Assembly (NCBI GenBank): GCA_036365455.1
Contig: JAWQUS010000022.1
Coordinates: 7,192,001-7,256,000 of the forward strand
Reading direction: 5' to 3'
Source: Macrosoma leucophasiata
Lineage: Eukaryota; Arthropoda; Insecta; Lepidoptera; Hedylidae
Length of the DNA stretch: 64,000 nucleotides
The translations under genes were made by a program, and so were the position numbers. A model generated the notes under the pieces. It was not told the DNA's origin. It made no database searches and saw only the letters and a list, made by a program, of their open reading frames with translations. The stretch's first letter is position 1, and each line of letters begins with the position of its first letter. Shown here piece after piece: positions 23,101-38,100 of this stretch.

Positions 23101-26100
23101 CTATGTCTTGAGACGCTTGACAGAAGTGGTAACTTAACAGGTTCCTAGTCCCATGAATCACAGGTGAGCATTTGCATTGTGTTTACAAAGGGACAGGGAA
23201 TGAGTTAAAATATTCTATCTACGGCTTACAGATTGGCAACGTAACGTGTAATGTAACAAAGCGTTACGCTTCTATAGTAAGTTATCACCTCAGAAAAGGC
23301 TCGAGACATTGAAATAGAATCGAATACAAGAAATCGATTTGCCGATAGAATTTTTTTTTGGACTGAACGAAAAATCTGTTTTATCATCGATATCAACTGG
23401 ATCAATCCAGTGACGAATCAATATTTTATCCTAAAAATCGAGAATCGATTTATTTCATTACAACCAAAAAAAAATTAATAAAGGTTACTTTTAAGTAGTT
23501 TTTTTGCTCTTTCCATTTGATGGATTTGTCAATACATTTTAATTTTTCAGGTTTTCTAGGGTTCCGTACCTTAATGAAAAAAGGAACCCTTATAGGATCA
23601 CTCGTGCGTCTGTCTGTCTGTCTGTCCGTCCGTCACAGCAAATTTGCTCCGAAACTACTAGACCGATTGAGTTGAAATTTGAAGTATATAAGTAAATTTG
23701 TGACCCAAAGATGAACACGTCAAGTAAAATAATAAATTTTAAAAAGGGGGCCCCCTTTAGGCGGGTAAATCAGAAAATTAAAAAAAACTCTCGTAAACTG
23801 TGTCGTGTGACATATCAAATGAAAGAAGTTGTTGTCAGCATCTCAGATATATATTTTTTATAATTTTTGCATAAACAAATTTGAAGTTATTTAATAAAAA
23901 CGACGAAAATTGACCATCCCCCCCCCCTATCTCCGAAACTAATGAACATAAAATTTTGAAAAAAATGTGGAAAATAGTTCTTTGCCTATAGATAACTGGA
24001 AAACCTATAAGAAGTTTGAATATTCAAATTAAATCGAAAATTCTTAATATAACCCCCCCTGCCGGAACCACCGTAACCGCTATGTCCCTGCATTTTAAAT
24101 CTGTAATATTTTCGAAAATATTTTTTTAAATTACGGAACCCTCACCACGCGAGTCCAACTCGCACTGGTCCGGTTTTTGTATATCGATTTATTACATTTG
24201 GAATTGATCATCGATCTTTTGAGAAAGAATTCCTATTTCTAAACAAATTACCAATATAAGTGTACAAGTGAAATATATTTTATTTTTAAAGAAAAATGGA
24301 AAGAAAAATTTGACTTCAATATAAAAACAATTATTAAGGGTAAAAGCGACTTCTTTACGATATTCAATAAACTGAAAAGTCTATTATATCGGTTGCCTAA
24401 CTAGCATAGTTGGTAATAGATGGCGCTGCTGCTACCATATAGCAATGCAATAGATGTGAAGGAAAGATTTGACAAATCGGGCAGGGCTTCAGTAGCTCAA
24501 TTGGAAGAGCGGCTGGACTAGATTCCCAGTAGGTCACGTGCGAGTTCGAGTCTCGCCTGACGTCAAATTTTTCTTTCCATTTTTTTTTTAAATAAAATAA
24601 ATTACCAAATAGTAAAATACTGGTGGTAGAGCTCCAGTGACGGAGCTCGCGAGCGTAGGCACAACCGAATTACCTAATATACTTGCTTAAATGGTAGTGT
24701 TCAGCACTATCGTGTTCCGCTCAGGTGGTAATGTACGGCCCTGTAATTTCCGGCACAGAGGCATAACATCTTAGGCCTCAGGAGTGGTAACGCATCTGCA
24801 TCTTGACCTTGGTCTTTGTGTGGGTGGCTGCAGTCATCACTTAACATCAATGTGAACTGCATGCTTGTTTGCCACTTCCATTACATAAAAGAAAAATACA
24901 AACAACAAAAAATGAAAATTATAGCAAAAACTTCACCAATAGATGGCCGAAGGATGACTACTGGTATATCCGACATAGCTTCAACTGCCAAAGCTTCACC
25001 CAAAGCTTTCGTGAATGCATATGAATTCGGCAACTTGCTCAGCAATCTGTAATTTGAAAAAAAAATGGAGAATCACCCTTAGCGATATAAGAAATAGACT
25101 ACAACCGATTCAGAATCAGAATCAGAATCAGAAACTCATTTATTCATTTAGGGTGACAGGCACCTCTTATGACACGTCAAAAACAAACAAAATAAATTAA
25201 AGCGAATAACAATTGATATACAAGTCAAACAAGATAAAAAATATATGTAAAGTCAAGAATATCACTAATATAAAACTAAATGTCATAAACTAATGTAAAA
25301 AGTATATCAGTAAAATGTCTCTTTTCCCCTTTACAAACTGATAACAAAGAGTAAAAAGAAAAGAAAAAGAGTCATTCTTTGTCATTCACCGGCAAAGTTC
25401 CAATATATATTCTCATACCTACCAAATACACACACACAAAGTTTTATAATGATCGGTCAACCCGTTTCGGAAGAGTATTGTTACAAACACAGTGACACGA
25501 AAAATTTGTGTATTCATCATCATCATCATCATTTCAGCCAATAGACGTCCACTGCTGAACAAAGGCCTTCCCCAAAGAGTGCCACAACGAACGGTCCTGG
25601 GCCGCTCTCATCCAGCGATTGCCCGCGGCCTTCACCAGATCGTCGGTCCATCTTGTGGGGGGCCTGCCTACGCTTCGCTTTCCGGTACGCGGTCGCCACT
25701 CGAGAACTGCTCTGCCCCAACGGCCGTCAGTTCGTCGAGCTATGTGCCCTGCCCACTGCCACTTGAGTCTCGCTATTCGGTGAGCTATGTCGGTAACTTT
25801 GGTTCTCATGTGGATCTCCTCATTTCTGATTCGATCTCGCAGAGAAACTCCGAGCATAGCTCTCTCCATTGCTCTCTGAGTAGACTTTGAGCCTTCTTAT
25901 GAGGCCCATAGTGAGCGACCACGTTTCTGTCTCATAAGTTTTTGTATATTAGATTATTAAAATTTTTGGGTCGAGTTATAATGCGTCAATCAAGGTTTAC
26001 CAACGGCAAATATTTTATTTTTTATGGTCTACTCACTTTGGTGTGATGGTAGCAATGGTCTCTTCATCCATCCACTCCACGGCATCGATTATCTTATGAG

Positions 26101-29100
26101 GATCAGCCGGTGGTGGGTAAGGTTTCTCTTCCAGAAGTTTTTCGTGGAGGTGGCAGTAGGCTGTTGATATGTGCATGAAGAGCTGGAATTTTGGAAGTAT
26201 GTTGTTTTTTATAATATCCAGTTTGCAAACTAGCATGGTCATCACATTTTTTTTATGTAATGGAAGTGGCAAACAAGCATGCAGTTCACATTGATGTTAA
26301 GTGATGACTGCAGCCTATAGACACCCACAGTAAGACCAAGGTCAAAATGTAGATGCGTAACCACTCCTGAGGACTAAGGTGTTATGCCTCTGTGCCGGAA
26401 ATTACAAGGACATACATTACCACCTGACCTGAACAATGGCGATCGCAGTGCCAATAATTGTATAGCTGGATGCTGCCCTAGTGGATGAATTCTGTACCAG
26501 TAGAAGTAAATTCTTTCGCTAGTGCGCGTTTGGGTCGTCACGGCCCGACGCCATGATATATTTATAATAATTCTGACAATTGAAGCGCGGCGGCTGATGT
26601 GGATCATAAGCGATCTACTCGATTAAGCACTACGGGCGCGGTCGGGTAGTGTGATGGGTGACCGCTAGTGGCAAATTAAATGCGCGTTTCCGTGCTTCGG
26701 AGGGCACGTTAAGCCGTCCGTTCCGGTTGCTATCGATAGATAGCAGTCGTTAAATCTTGTCGGAGGCCTTATTGAAAACATCCGACAGCGGGTTGGCCAC
26801 TAACCCGCCTCCACCAATCTGCATTGGAGCAGCGTGGTGGATTAAGGTCCAGGCCTCTCTCCCAAAAGGGAAGAGACTCACGCCCAGCAGTGGGACGTAT
26901 AATGGTTGCCATTATTATTCTAATTCTGTCAATTTACACCTTTTTGTACTATTCAGGACCAACCTTTGAGGGCTAAAACTACGACCAATTGCTTCGAGAA
27001 ATGATCGGTAGGTTCGCTTTGCCCTGCGCGTCTGTAAGTTCATCTTAGCGGAGTCACGTATGTGCCCCTAGAATGTGGAGTACGCCTGTATCAAACAGAC
27101 AGACATGGTAAATTTATTATGTTTACCTTCAATTTTTTACACTGCCTCGCCAATTGCAGTATCAGTTTGGTTCCTCTGACGTTCATTATGACTGCTTTCT
27201 TCAGTTCCTCGTCAAATCTGGAAAGGTATAACAAAATTAAGCATCGTCAATTGCTTCATTAATGGAGTTTTTCCCCCTTTTTAATGGAACGAAGGCAGCA
27301 AACAAGCATGCAGTTTACAAAACATAGTGTAGATATATAGACATCGTGTAGATGTCTATACCAACAACCATATTAAAATGCAGATGCGTTGCCACCCCTG
27401 AGACCTCAGTTGTTATGTCTATGTGATAGTCATAACGAGGCCATACATTACTATGTTACCGGAAGACGATAGTGCTGAACACTACCAATTAACTGCCTTA
27501 GTAGCCTAGTGGTAGCAGGGCACTACTACTACGCTGGGGTCCTGGGTTCGATTTCCGGGTCGGGGATATTGGAGATAACGGTGTAAAATCCTTTATCTAT
27601 ATTTCTATTGGGATTTTTCCGTTTTATGGATGTTTACAAAGACTAAGGTCAAAGTACTAGTGTTATGCCTCTGTGCCGGAAATTACAGTGCTGTACATTA
27701 CGCGAACACGATAGTGCTGAACACTACCATTTAGCGGCAAGTATATTAGGTAATACGGTGGTGCCTACGCCCGCGAGCTCCGTCACTGGAGCTCTACCAC
27801 CAGTAGGAAAACGTAACGTAACTTCACGGCTGTAATCCCCGAAGGGGTAGGCAGAGGTAAATGCATGCATTCAATCATACATGAAAACACTCACGATTCG
27901 CCGGTTACGTTTTGGCCCATGTAACAGGTGGCGAGCCTATTGACATCTCCGGGCAAAATACCAAACATCTAGGTACTGGGATTTTTCCATTTTATGGAAG
28001 TTTCCCAGTACCTAGATGTTGTTGACTAACTGCACACCAGCAGAAGAACGTTCCTCTATTAGTCCAACCAGTATCATCAAAGATTGCCACAACGAACGGT
28101 CCTGGGCCGCCCTCATCCAGCGATTGCCCGCGACCTTCACCAGATCATCGGTCTACCTCGTGGGTAGCCTAAGCTTAGTCTTCCGGTACGCAGTCGCCAT
28201 TCGAAAACTCTTACCCAACATGTTTACTTCAAAATATCTAGTCTGTCACGAACCTGACAGTTGCAGCAGCGTGAACTATGATATCCACTTCTTCCATCAA
28301 CATTCTTCTGTCTTCCTCGCTGATGGCCAGGTCTGATGCTGTCATGTCACCAGATATGATGCGGACCTTCGGCAGGAGCGGTTCCACTCCACCTCTCATG
28401 TTTCGAAGCTTTTCGAAGAGCTGGGCAGAAAAAGAACGTTATTTTTTATCTTACATAGGTGGCAGATGTGCTTGTAGTTCACATGTATGTTAAGTGATGC
28501 AACCCATAGATATGTACAGTCCCCAGACAGAAATATTGCACATCGGCCTTAAGAAAGTGACTTCGGCTATTTTCGGCGATGTAGAGCGTTATCTTCTTCA
28601 CACACAACTTATGTGACTTTTAACAATTATTAAGGGTAAAAGCGACTTCTTTACGATATTCAATAAACCGAAAAGTCTATTATATCGGTTGCCTAACTAG
28701 CATAGTTGGTAATAGATGGCGCTGCTGCTACCATAAAGCAATGCAATAGATGTGAAGGAAAGATTTGACAAATCGGGCAGGACTTCGGTAGCTCAGTTGG
28801 AAAAGCGGCTGGACTAGATTCCCAGTGGCCGCGAGTTCGAGTCTCGCCTGACGTCAAATTTTTCTTTCCATTTTTCTTTAAAATATATTTCACAAGCATG
28901 TGTTAATGCGAAATAATATAAAACAACTTATGTGACGTTTGTCAACCATTTTGAGTAAATTTTGACCATTCCCGCACTGTCAGTGCTTACGTATGCAGTG
29001 TGCAACAGAGATAACGCTCTACAAAATCGAAACTAACCGATTATCTCTTTCCTAAGCTCGATAAAGCGCGCATGGCCCAGTGGCTGGTGCAGATCGTAAG

Positions 29101-32100
29101 CGATCTGCTCGGTTAAGCACTACGGGCGCGGTCGGTAAGTGTGATGGGTGACCGCTAGTGGCAAATTAAATGCGCGTTTCCGTGCTTCGGAGGGCACGTT
29201 AAGCCGTCGGTCCCGGTTGCTATCGTGGATAGCAGTCGTTAAACCTTGTCGGAGGCCTTATGGGCGGTTTGAAAACATCCGACAGTGGGTTGGCCACTAA
29301 CCCACCCACCTCCACCAATCCGCATTGGAGCAGCGTGGTGGAGTAAGCTCCAGGCCTCCCCCCAAAAAGGGGAGAGACTCGTGCCCAGCAGTGGGACGTT
29401 TAATGGGTTGCCATTATTAAGCTCGATGTGGAATATTTCTAGCTAGATATGTACAGACTACATATTTTCAATGACAGGGCCCGCATACATTGCCACCTGA
29501 CCGGCACTGCGGCTAGTGTATGTATAAGGTAATGCATGTATGCACGGCCCTGTAATTTCCAGCACAGAGGCACAACCTTAGGCCTCAGGAGTGGTAACGC
29601 ATCTGCATTTTGACCTTGGGCTTTGTGTAAGTGTGTATAGGCTGCAGTCATCACTTAACATCAATGTGAAATGCATGCTTGTTTACCACTTCCATTACAT
29701 AAAAAAATGCAGTTGTATCGATGCCCGCGAGCTCCGTCACTGGAGCTCTACCATATATGTCATTTACGTCATGTATATATGTCACGGGTGTACGCCATAC
29801 CCTTCTGTTATTTGTCGACATAAATGAACAATACCTACTTACAAAATACATCCTTTTTTATCATTACAACATGGCTGACTGTTGCTACCATGCGTTGTAT
29901 TATTAATGGGACAGTCCACATTTGCAAATAATTATTTATTGTCCAAACTATTAATTACGTATATTGAAATACTTGACGAAATAAAAGGTTTTATTGTAAG
30001 GATCACAAATACATGTATTTTATTATTAAAATTAGAAGTTTTGAAATTATCCTTATATTTTATTGAGTCCTTCGGTTCCGCGTCGAAGCTGTTAATGATA
30101 ACGATTAAATCCTTTATCTCTGGTTCTATTGGGATTATTCCATTTTCTGTAAATTTTCTAGCACCTTTTGTACGGCCCTGTAATTCCCGGCACAGAGGCA
30201 TAACACCTTAAGCCTCAGGAGTGGTAACGTATCTGCATTTTGACCTCTGGTTTATATGTGGGTGTCTTTAGGCTGCAGTCATCACTTAACATCCATGTGA
30301 GCTGCATGCTTAACAAAAATGTGCGTTTCCTTGCCGAAGGGCACATTAAGCCGTCGGTCCCGGTTGCTATCGATAGATAGCAGTCGATAAACCGTATTGG
30401 AGGCCTTATGAGCGGTTTAAAATCATCCGACAGTGGGTTGACCACTAACCCGTATCTCCACCAACCCGCATTGGAGCAGCGTGGTGGCGTAAGCTCCGGG
30501 CCTCCCCTCAAAAAGGGGAGAGACTCGTGCCCAGCAGTGGCACATATATGGGCCATTATTAAACTGTAACTGCCTCAGTAGCGTAGTGGTAGCAGGCCAC
30601 TACTATTACGCTGGAGGTCCTGGGTTCGATTCCCGGGTCGGGGATTATCAGAGATAACGTTTTAAAATCCTTTATCTCCGCTTCTATTGGGATTTTTCCA
30701 TTTTCTGGAAGTTTCCCAGTACCCCGGAGTTTGGTAATGTGCCCGGAGATGGCAACAGGTTCGCCACCTGTTACATGGGCCAAAACGTAACCGGCGAGTC
30801 GTGGGTGTTTGCATGTATGATTGAATGCATGCATTTACCTCTGCCTACCCCTTCGGGGATTACAGGCGTGAAGTTACGGGTACGGATTAAACTGTAAAAT
30901 AACCCGTTATTTCCCGGATTCCAAGCAATTAATGGACATACTACCAAAAGTGACATTGCAAAAGTGTGTCATGTTACATCGAGTTTGGAGTGACGGTGCA
31001 TTTCATATTGTTTAAAATTCTGCAATTGTATGCGTAAATACACCGATAATGATATTGGGACATTATTATTTGCGAAGTTCAGTAATTGAGAGTTACTGAT
31101 TGATCGGTTTTGCTGGTGGTAGAGCTCCAGTGACGGAGCTCGCGGGCATAGGCACCACCGCATTACCTAATATACTTGCCGCTAAATGGTAGTGTTCAGC
31201 ACTGTCGTGTTCCGGTCAGGTGGTAATGTACGGCCCTGTAATTTTCGGCACAGAGGCATAACATTTATGTGTATGTATAGATCTCGCGCGAATTCGGCAC
31301 AATATAAAAGATATCAACGGGAGCAGCGGTTTCTTAGCCAAATAACAAAGAATGGAACCTTACAGATTCCTCATGTCTGTCAGTCTGTCAGTCTGTCTGT
31401 ATGTACATCTGTATGTCACACGCATTTTTTTCAAAACTATAAGGCAACCTAGTGGATATATTTTCTCTAGATCTATACAAATAAATAAAATTGGAGTCTG
31501 TGTGTAATATAAGAATAACCGCTTTTTACTAAATGCATATGTTTTTTTGTTACAATTTTCGTCTGGGTGTCTGTCTGTTTGGCGGGGCTAATCTTGGGAA
31601 TGGCTTAGCCGATTTTAACGGGACTTTCACTGGCAGATAGCTGATGTAATAATGGCTTTTTTTATATTAGCTTTGCCCACGACTTCGTCCGGGTAGATAC
31701 TGAACAACCATAAATTCTCACTCACAGCTAGTCTATACAAATAAATAAAATTGGAGTGTCTGTTTGTAATATTAAAATAATCGCAATTACTAAATGCATA
31801 TGTATGTATACACGGTACATATACCAAATTCACATTTTTTACAATTTTTGTCTGTCTGTCTGTCTGTTTGGCGGGGCTAATCTTGGACCGATTTTGACGG
31901 GATTTTCACTGGCAGATAGCTGATGTGACAAGAAGTAACTTAGGCTACTTTTATTTCCATACATACATACATACAAACCTACACACAAATAAGTAGATTG
32001 GAGTGTATCCGACTTTGACGGGACTTCTACGGGTAAGTAGCTGATGTAATAAGGAGTAACATGAGTAACTTAGGCTACTTTTATCTCCATACAACCATAC

Positions 32101-35100
32101 ATACATACATACCTACATACAAATAAATAGAATTTGAGTGTCTCCGATTTTGACGGGTCTTTCACTGGCAGATAGCTGATGTAATAAGGTGTAACTTAGG
32201 CTAATTTTATACTAGCTGCGCCCACGACTTCGTCCGGGTAGATACTGAACAATCATATTATTTCTCGTGGACGAAGTCGCGGGCACAGCTAGTTATAAAT
32301 ATGGGTAAAAATTAGGTTTGCAGCATATCTGGATGAACGAAATGATTCTGCAGTTGAATCTTAACCTATTACAACTGGTTGAAGATATTAAGATTTGCTA
32401 TCGTAAGGGGCCACATGTTCCACAGTAAGATGCGAAAGAGATAATGCTCTACGGACCCGAAGTAAGCCGAAGTGTCCTTCCTAAGATCGATGTACTGGTG
32501 GTAGAGCTCCAGTGCCGGAGCTCGCGGGCGTAGGCACCACCGCATTACCTAATATACTTGCCGCTAAATGGTAGTGTTCAGCACTATCGTGTTCCGGTCA
32601 GGTGGTAATGTACGGCTCTGTAATTTTCGGCACAGAGGCATAACACCTCAGGCCTCAGGAGTGGTAACGCATCTGCATTTTGAACTCGGTCTTTGTGTAA
32701 GTGTCTATGGGCTACAGTCATCACTTAACATCAATGTAAACTGCATGCTTGTTTGCCACTTCCTTACCACAAAAAAAAAAAGATTTGCTATCGTAAGGGG
32801 CCACACGGTCCACATTAAGGTGCGAAAGAGATAGTCCTTTACGGACCCGAAATAAGCCGAAGTGTCCTATCCAATATCGATGTGCACAATTTTTTTTTAT
32901 GGATTGGATGTGGCAAATTAGCATGCAGTTCACATTGATGTTAAGTGATGACTGCAGCCTATAGACACCCACACAAAGACCAAGGTCAAAATGCAGATGC
33001 GTTACCAATCCTGATTCCTAAGGTGTTGTGCCTCGGTGCCGGAAATTACAGGGCCGTACAAAGTTGTTGTAAGAAGTTGGCCGTATAAAATTTTCTTGTT
33101 GGATACTGTCATACTGTACACTGGGTTATTATGTGACGAAAGTGGCTTGTTTCCAACGGTAACATTAAGAAATTAACTGCTTGAATAACCCGTTTAGTTC
33201 ATAGAGCAACACGGACCACCGGCCGCGGCGGACCGGAGGGGAGTAGCCATAGCGTTTATTACCGATGCAAAACAGTCTGTCATTTTTTGCGGGGGGAAAT
33301 TTGTGTGACTCACACGCACACAACAAAAATTGTCTATTACTAAGAAACTCGCACCTTGACTTTAACAAAATACATTAACAATGAAGATGTAAGAAAGAGA
33401 CTTTGTGTGAATGATAGTATCGGTGTAAAAATGAAAAAAGGCATGCTCCGATGGTTCGGGCATATAGAAAGAATGTCGAATGAGCGAATGACTAAACAGA
33501 TATACAATGCGAATGTGGATGGTTGCAGAGGCCCAGGAAGACCAAAGCTGACCTACCATGACCAAATAGGTCGAGTTCTGTCTGATGGTGGGGTCAAAAG
33601 TCTTAGGAATCGGCGTGCATGTATGAAGAGAATGATGAAGGTAGACGAGGCACGAGAGGTTTGTCAGAACCGGGATATCTGGCGCTCTACACTCTCTGCC
33701 TACCCCGTTAGGGACCTGGCGTGAAGATACATACATACATACATACATTAACAATTTCACGCACATATTTTAACATCTCGGGCCCAGGCCAGGCTCGTAC
33801 TTTCAAATCAATCAAAACATATTTATTTCTTTAACAAAATATACTTATATCTATGAACAAGTGCTAGGACCAACCCAGTAGGCTATATAATAGACCTGTG
33901 ACGGCGCCGCTCTTCCATAGCTTAGGTACGATAACTAAGTATAACTGAACTGTCTTACATGATAATATTTGTTCATTAATAAAAAAAAACGTAACTTCAC
34001 GCCTGTAATCCCCGAAGGTAGGAAGGGTAGGCAGAGGTAAATGCATGCATTCAAGCAAACATGCAAATACCCACGACTCGCCGTTTACGTTTTTGCCCAT
34101 GTAACAGGTGGTGAACCTGTTGCCATGTCCGGGCACATTACCAAGCTCCGAGGTGCTGGGAAACTTGCAGAAAATAGAAAAATCCCAATAGAAGCAGAAA
34201 TAAAGGATTTTAAACCATTATCTCTGATAGTCCCCGACCCGGGAATCGAACCCAGGACCCCCAGCGTAGTAGTAGTGGCCTGCTACCACTACACTACTGA
34301 GGCAGTTAATTAAAGTATCAAAACCAGGCAAAACACACACACACACACAGCCGTAACGCGTTGATAAGTACAAAAAACATGATACATAATTCTCTAGAAA
34401 AGGTTACATAATGGATGTAACTTCACATTTTATTTTTTTTTATTTTTAAAGAAAAATGGAAAGAAAAATTTGACTTCAGGCGAGACTCGAACTCGCGACC
34501 TACTGGGAATCTAGTCCAGCCGCTCTTCTTGAGCTACTTGCCTAACTAGCATAGTTGGTAATAGATGGCGCTGCTGCTACCATAAAGCAATGCATAGATG
34601 TGAAGGAAAGATTTGACAAATCGGGCAGGGCTTCAGTAGCTCAATTGGAAGAGCGGCTGGACTAGATTCCCAGTAGGTCGCGAGTTCGAGTCTCGCCTGA
34701 AGTCAAATTTTTCTTTCCATTTTTCTTTAAAAATAAAATATGTTTCACAAGCATGTGTTAATGCGAAATAATATAAAACAATTTAATTTTTTGTCCTTTG
34801 ACAGAGAGGAAAGCCTGCATATGGCTACTCCCCTCCGGTCCGCCGCGGCCGGTGGCCCGTGTTGCTCTATGGTTTAATCACATGGTAATAAACCACATGG
34901 TTGACTGTCGTTTAGTGCTTGGATGAGCATAACATTTAACCATTTTCACAAGTGGTAGAGTTCGGTCGGCATTGTACATTGCCAGATTTTTTTTTTAAGT
35001 AATGAATGCGCTGGGATCTTTACGATCAGGCAAAAGCGACGTCAGCTATTATTAGGCAATATTTTATCAGCAAAATATCAGCAAATATATTTAAAACTAG

Positions 35101-38100
35101 CTGTCCCCGTGTCTTCGTCCGCGTGAGAATTAAGAATAGAATAGAATAGAATAGAATAGAATAATACTTTATTCGCAACAACAACTTAGAGCTAAAATAA
35201 AAATAAGTAAGACATTTTATAAATTATTCTTTACTGGTGGTAGAGCTCCAGTGACGGAGCTCGCGGGCGTAGGCACCACCGCATTACCTAATTTACTTGC
35301 CGCTAAATGGTAGTGTTCAGCACTATCGTGTTCCGGTCAGGTGGTAATGTACGGCCCTGTAATTTCCGGCACAGAGAGGCATAACACCTTAGGCCTCAGG
35401 AGTGGTAACGCATCTGCATTTTGGTCTTGGTCTTCATGTGGGTGTCTATAGGCTGCAGTCATCACTTAGCATCAATGTGAAATGCATGCTTGTTTGCCAC
35501 ATCCATTACATAAAAAAAAAATCAAAAGAACAATTTAAGTAGGTACTGAACAATTTATGATTGTTCAGTATATACCCGGACGAAGTCGTGGGCGAAGCTA
35601 GTATAAAAGTAGCCTAAGTAACTCCTTATTACATAAGCTATCTGCCAGTGAAAGTCCTGTCGAAATCGATCTAGCCGTTCCCGAGATTAGCCGGAACAAA
35701 CAAACAGATAGACAGACAGACAGAGAGACAGGCAAACAAAAATTGTAAAAAATGTTGTTTTGGTATATGTACCGTGTATACATACATATGCAAATATGCA
35801 TTTAATAAAAAGCGGTTATTTTTATATTACAAACAGACACTCCAATTTTATTTATTTGTATAGATGCACAATATCGCCATCAAATAAGGACAAGATATAC
35901 AATGCGAATGTGGATGGTTGCAGAGGCCCAGGAAGACCAAGGCTGACCTACCATGACCAAATAGGTCGAGTTCTGTCTGATGGTGGGGTCAAAAGTCTTA
36001 GAAATCGGCGTGCACGTATGAAGAGAATGATGAAGGTAGACGAGGCACGAGAGGTTTGTCAGAACCGGGATGTCTGGCGCTCTACATTCTCTGCCTACCC
36101 CGTTAGGGACCTGGCGTGAAGATACATACAAATAAGGACAAAGCAGGATACGACTAGATACTTAGAGTCCAGTTTAAATTGCAGTAGTTTTGCAACTTGT
36201 GTAACTGCAAGCCGTTGCAGTTGTTGCGTAAATATATATAAAGGGCTGCTTACATTAGTGTTTTACTCTACTTATTAGTGTTAGTGATTTCTAGCAACGA
36301 GTGTGACTATCACACTCGTTGATGACTAGTTAGTCACCACGTTATCACTTACGTATCAATATATGTGATACTAGTTAGTTATCACACTATCGCACATGTA
36401 TCAATCCAGTAAGTTATGTTAAGCGTGGTACCTACGCCTTCTACCTTAAAAGTAATAAAAAAAAACAATGCTAAAATATTTTTTTTATTTCCTATGGATT
36501 ATTTGATCGCCATTAGTCGTTTGATCGACTGCAATTGTAAAAGAATTCTGCTCCACTAACGATGGAGGAATTACGTCCCAATGATATCAGAAAAGTTTTA
36601 TTGAAAACCAAAAACAATTTTATTGAATACAAGCGGCGCCCCGGCTTCGCCCGCGCTGCTCCGTTCCCATTAGTCATAGCGTGATGATATATAGCCTATA
36701 GCCTGCCTCAATAAATGGGCTATCTAACACCGAAAAAAATTATCAAATCGGACCAGTAGTTCCTGAGATTAGCGCGTTCAAACAAACAAACAAACTCTTC
36801 GGCTTTCGTAATATTAGTATAGATTTATTTTACGTTGTGAAGATTGCATGAATGTGGTCTGTAGGAAAGTGAACCCCATAGGTATTACACATACACCAAT
36901 ATTTTTATTTTGTATCCAAGGAACTTACACGTTATGTCTACATCTCATTTTGTGTATTTCGAAGATTAAATTATCTATGGATTTGATTTACTTACGGCCA
37001 AATACTCAAATGTCACTTAAATCTAAGTGAGACTTAAAAGTCTTCTGTCTTTATAAAACGCGTTTAAACGATAGAGATAGCGAACATATGAGCGTTGCTT
37101 AAAATTGAGTGACGTTTGAGTATTGGGCCATTAATCTTCAGAGAAAGATGATAAATAATTAAAAAGTTACCATTCAAATTATAATGCAATCTGTTCTTAC
37201 AAAATTAAAACTATTAGATAAATACAAGTGTATTGTAAGCATATTTATTTTTTATGCAAAAAGCAATACAAAAAAAAGCTTAAATGTAAGCAATGATTGC
37301 TATAATGTTTCTTGCCCTTAAAACAAGTAAAGACTTAAAAAACCAGTTCAAAATATTTTTGGACACAAATTTTCCAAGGCAGACTTCATTATATTTTTCA
37401 ACTGGACTTGGAACTCTCTACTTCTACTGGTTTTTGGAACGAAATTTTGAAACGAAGTTCCTTATCGCGCGCTACGCTGGCTAAGGGAGCTAGGCGAGCG
37501 TCACGAAAAATCCTCACGACACTTTTGCTATAGAGCGTAGAGCTCGGAGAGGGGGCAGACCGAGTATAGGATTCGACTTATTCGTTCTCTCTCTCTCTCT
37601 CGACAGTGACAAGCCACGCGACGCGCGCGTCTGCTGTGTATGCGTACATTGTTTTGTCGTGTTCGTGTGTATGTAGTTTTAGTTATTTTTACGTAACTTC
37701 ACGCCTGTAATCCCCGAAGGGGTAGGCAGAGGTAAATGCATGCATTCAATTATACATGCAAACACCCACGACTCGCCGGTTACGTTTTTGGCCCATGTAA
37801 CAGGTGGCGAACCTGTTGCCATCTCCGGGCACATTACCAAACTCCGGGGTACTGGGAAACTTCCAGAAAATGGAAAAATCCCAATAGAAACAGAGATAAA
37901 GGATTTTAAACCGTCATCTCTGATAGTCCCCGACCCGGGAATCGAACCCAGGACCTCCAGCGTAATAGTAGTGGCCTGCTACCACTACGCTACTGAGGCA
38001 GTAGCGTAGAGTTATTTTTAATATTTAAAAAAATAGACAATGGACTGTGAAAGTGTTTCATTAGAAGTTGAAAAGGAAGTTCGTTCCAATCGGGTGTCCC

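Noticed and set aside
25510..25945. RTE-like frame as a host gene exon
   Set aside because: Repeated at four places, with a microsatellite tail and frame breaks, so retrotransposon debris.
31370..31420. CRISPR-like short repeats (GTCTGTCTGT)
   Set aside because: Simple tandem repeats in a eukaryotic genome; no spacers.
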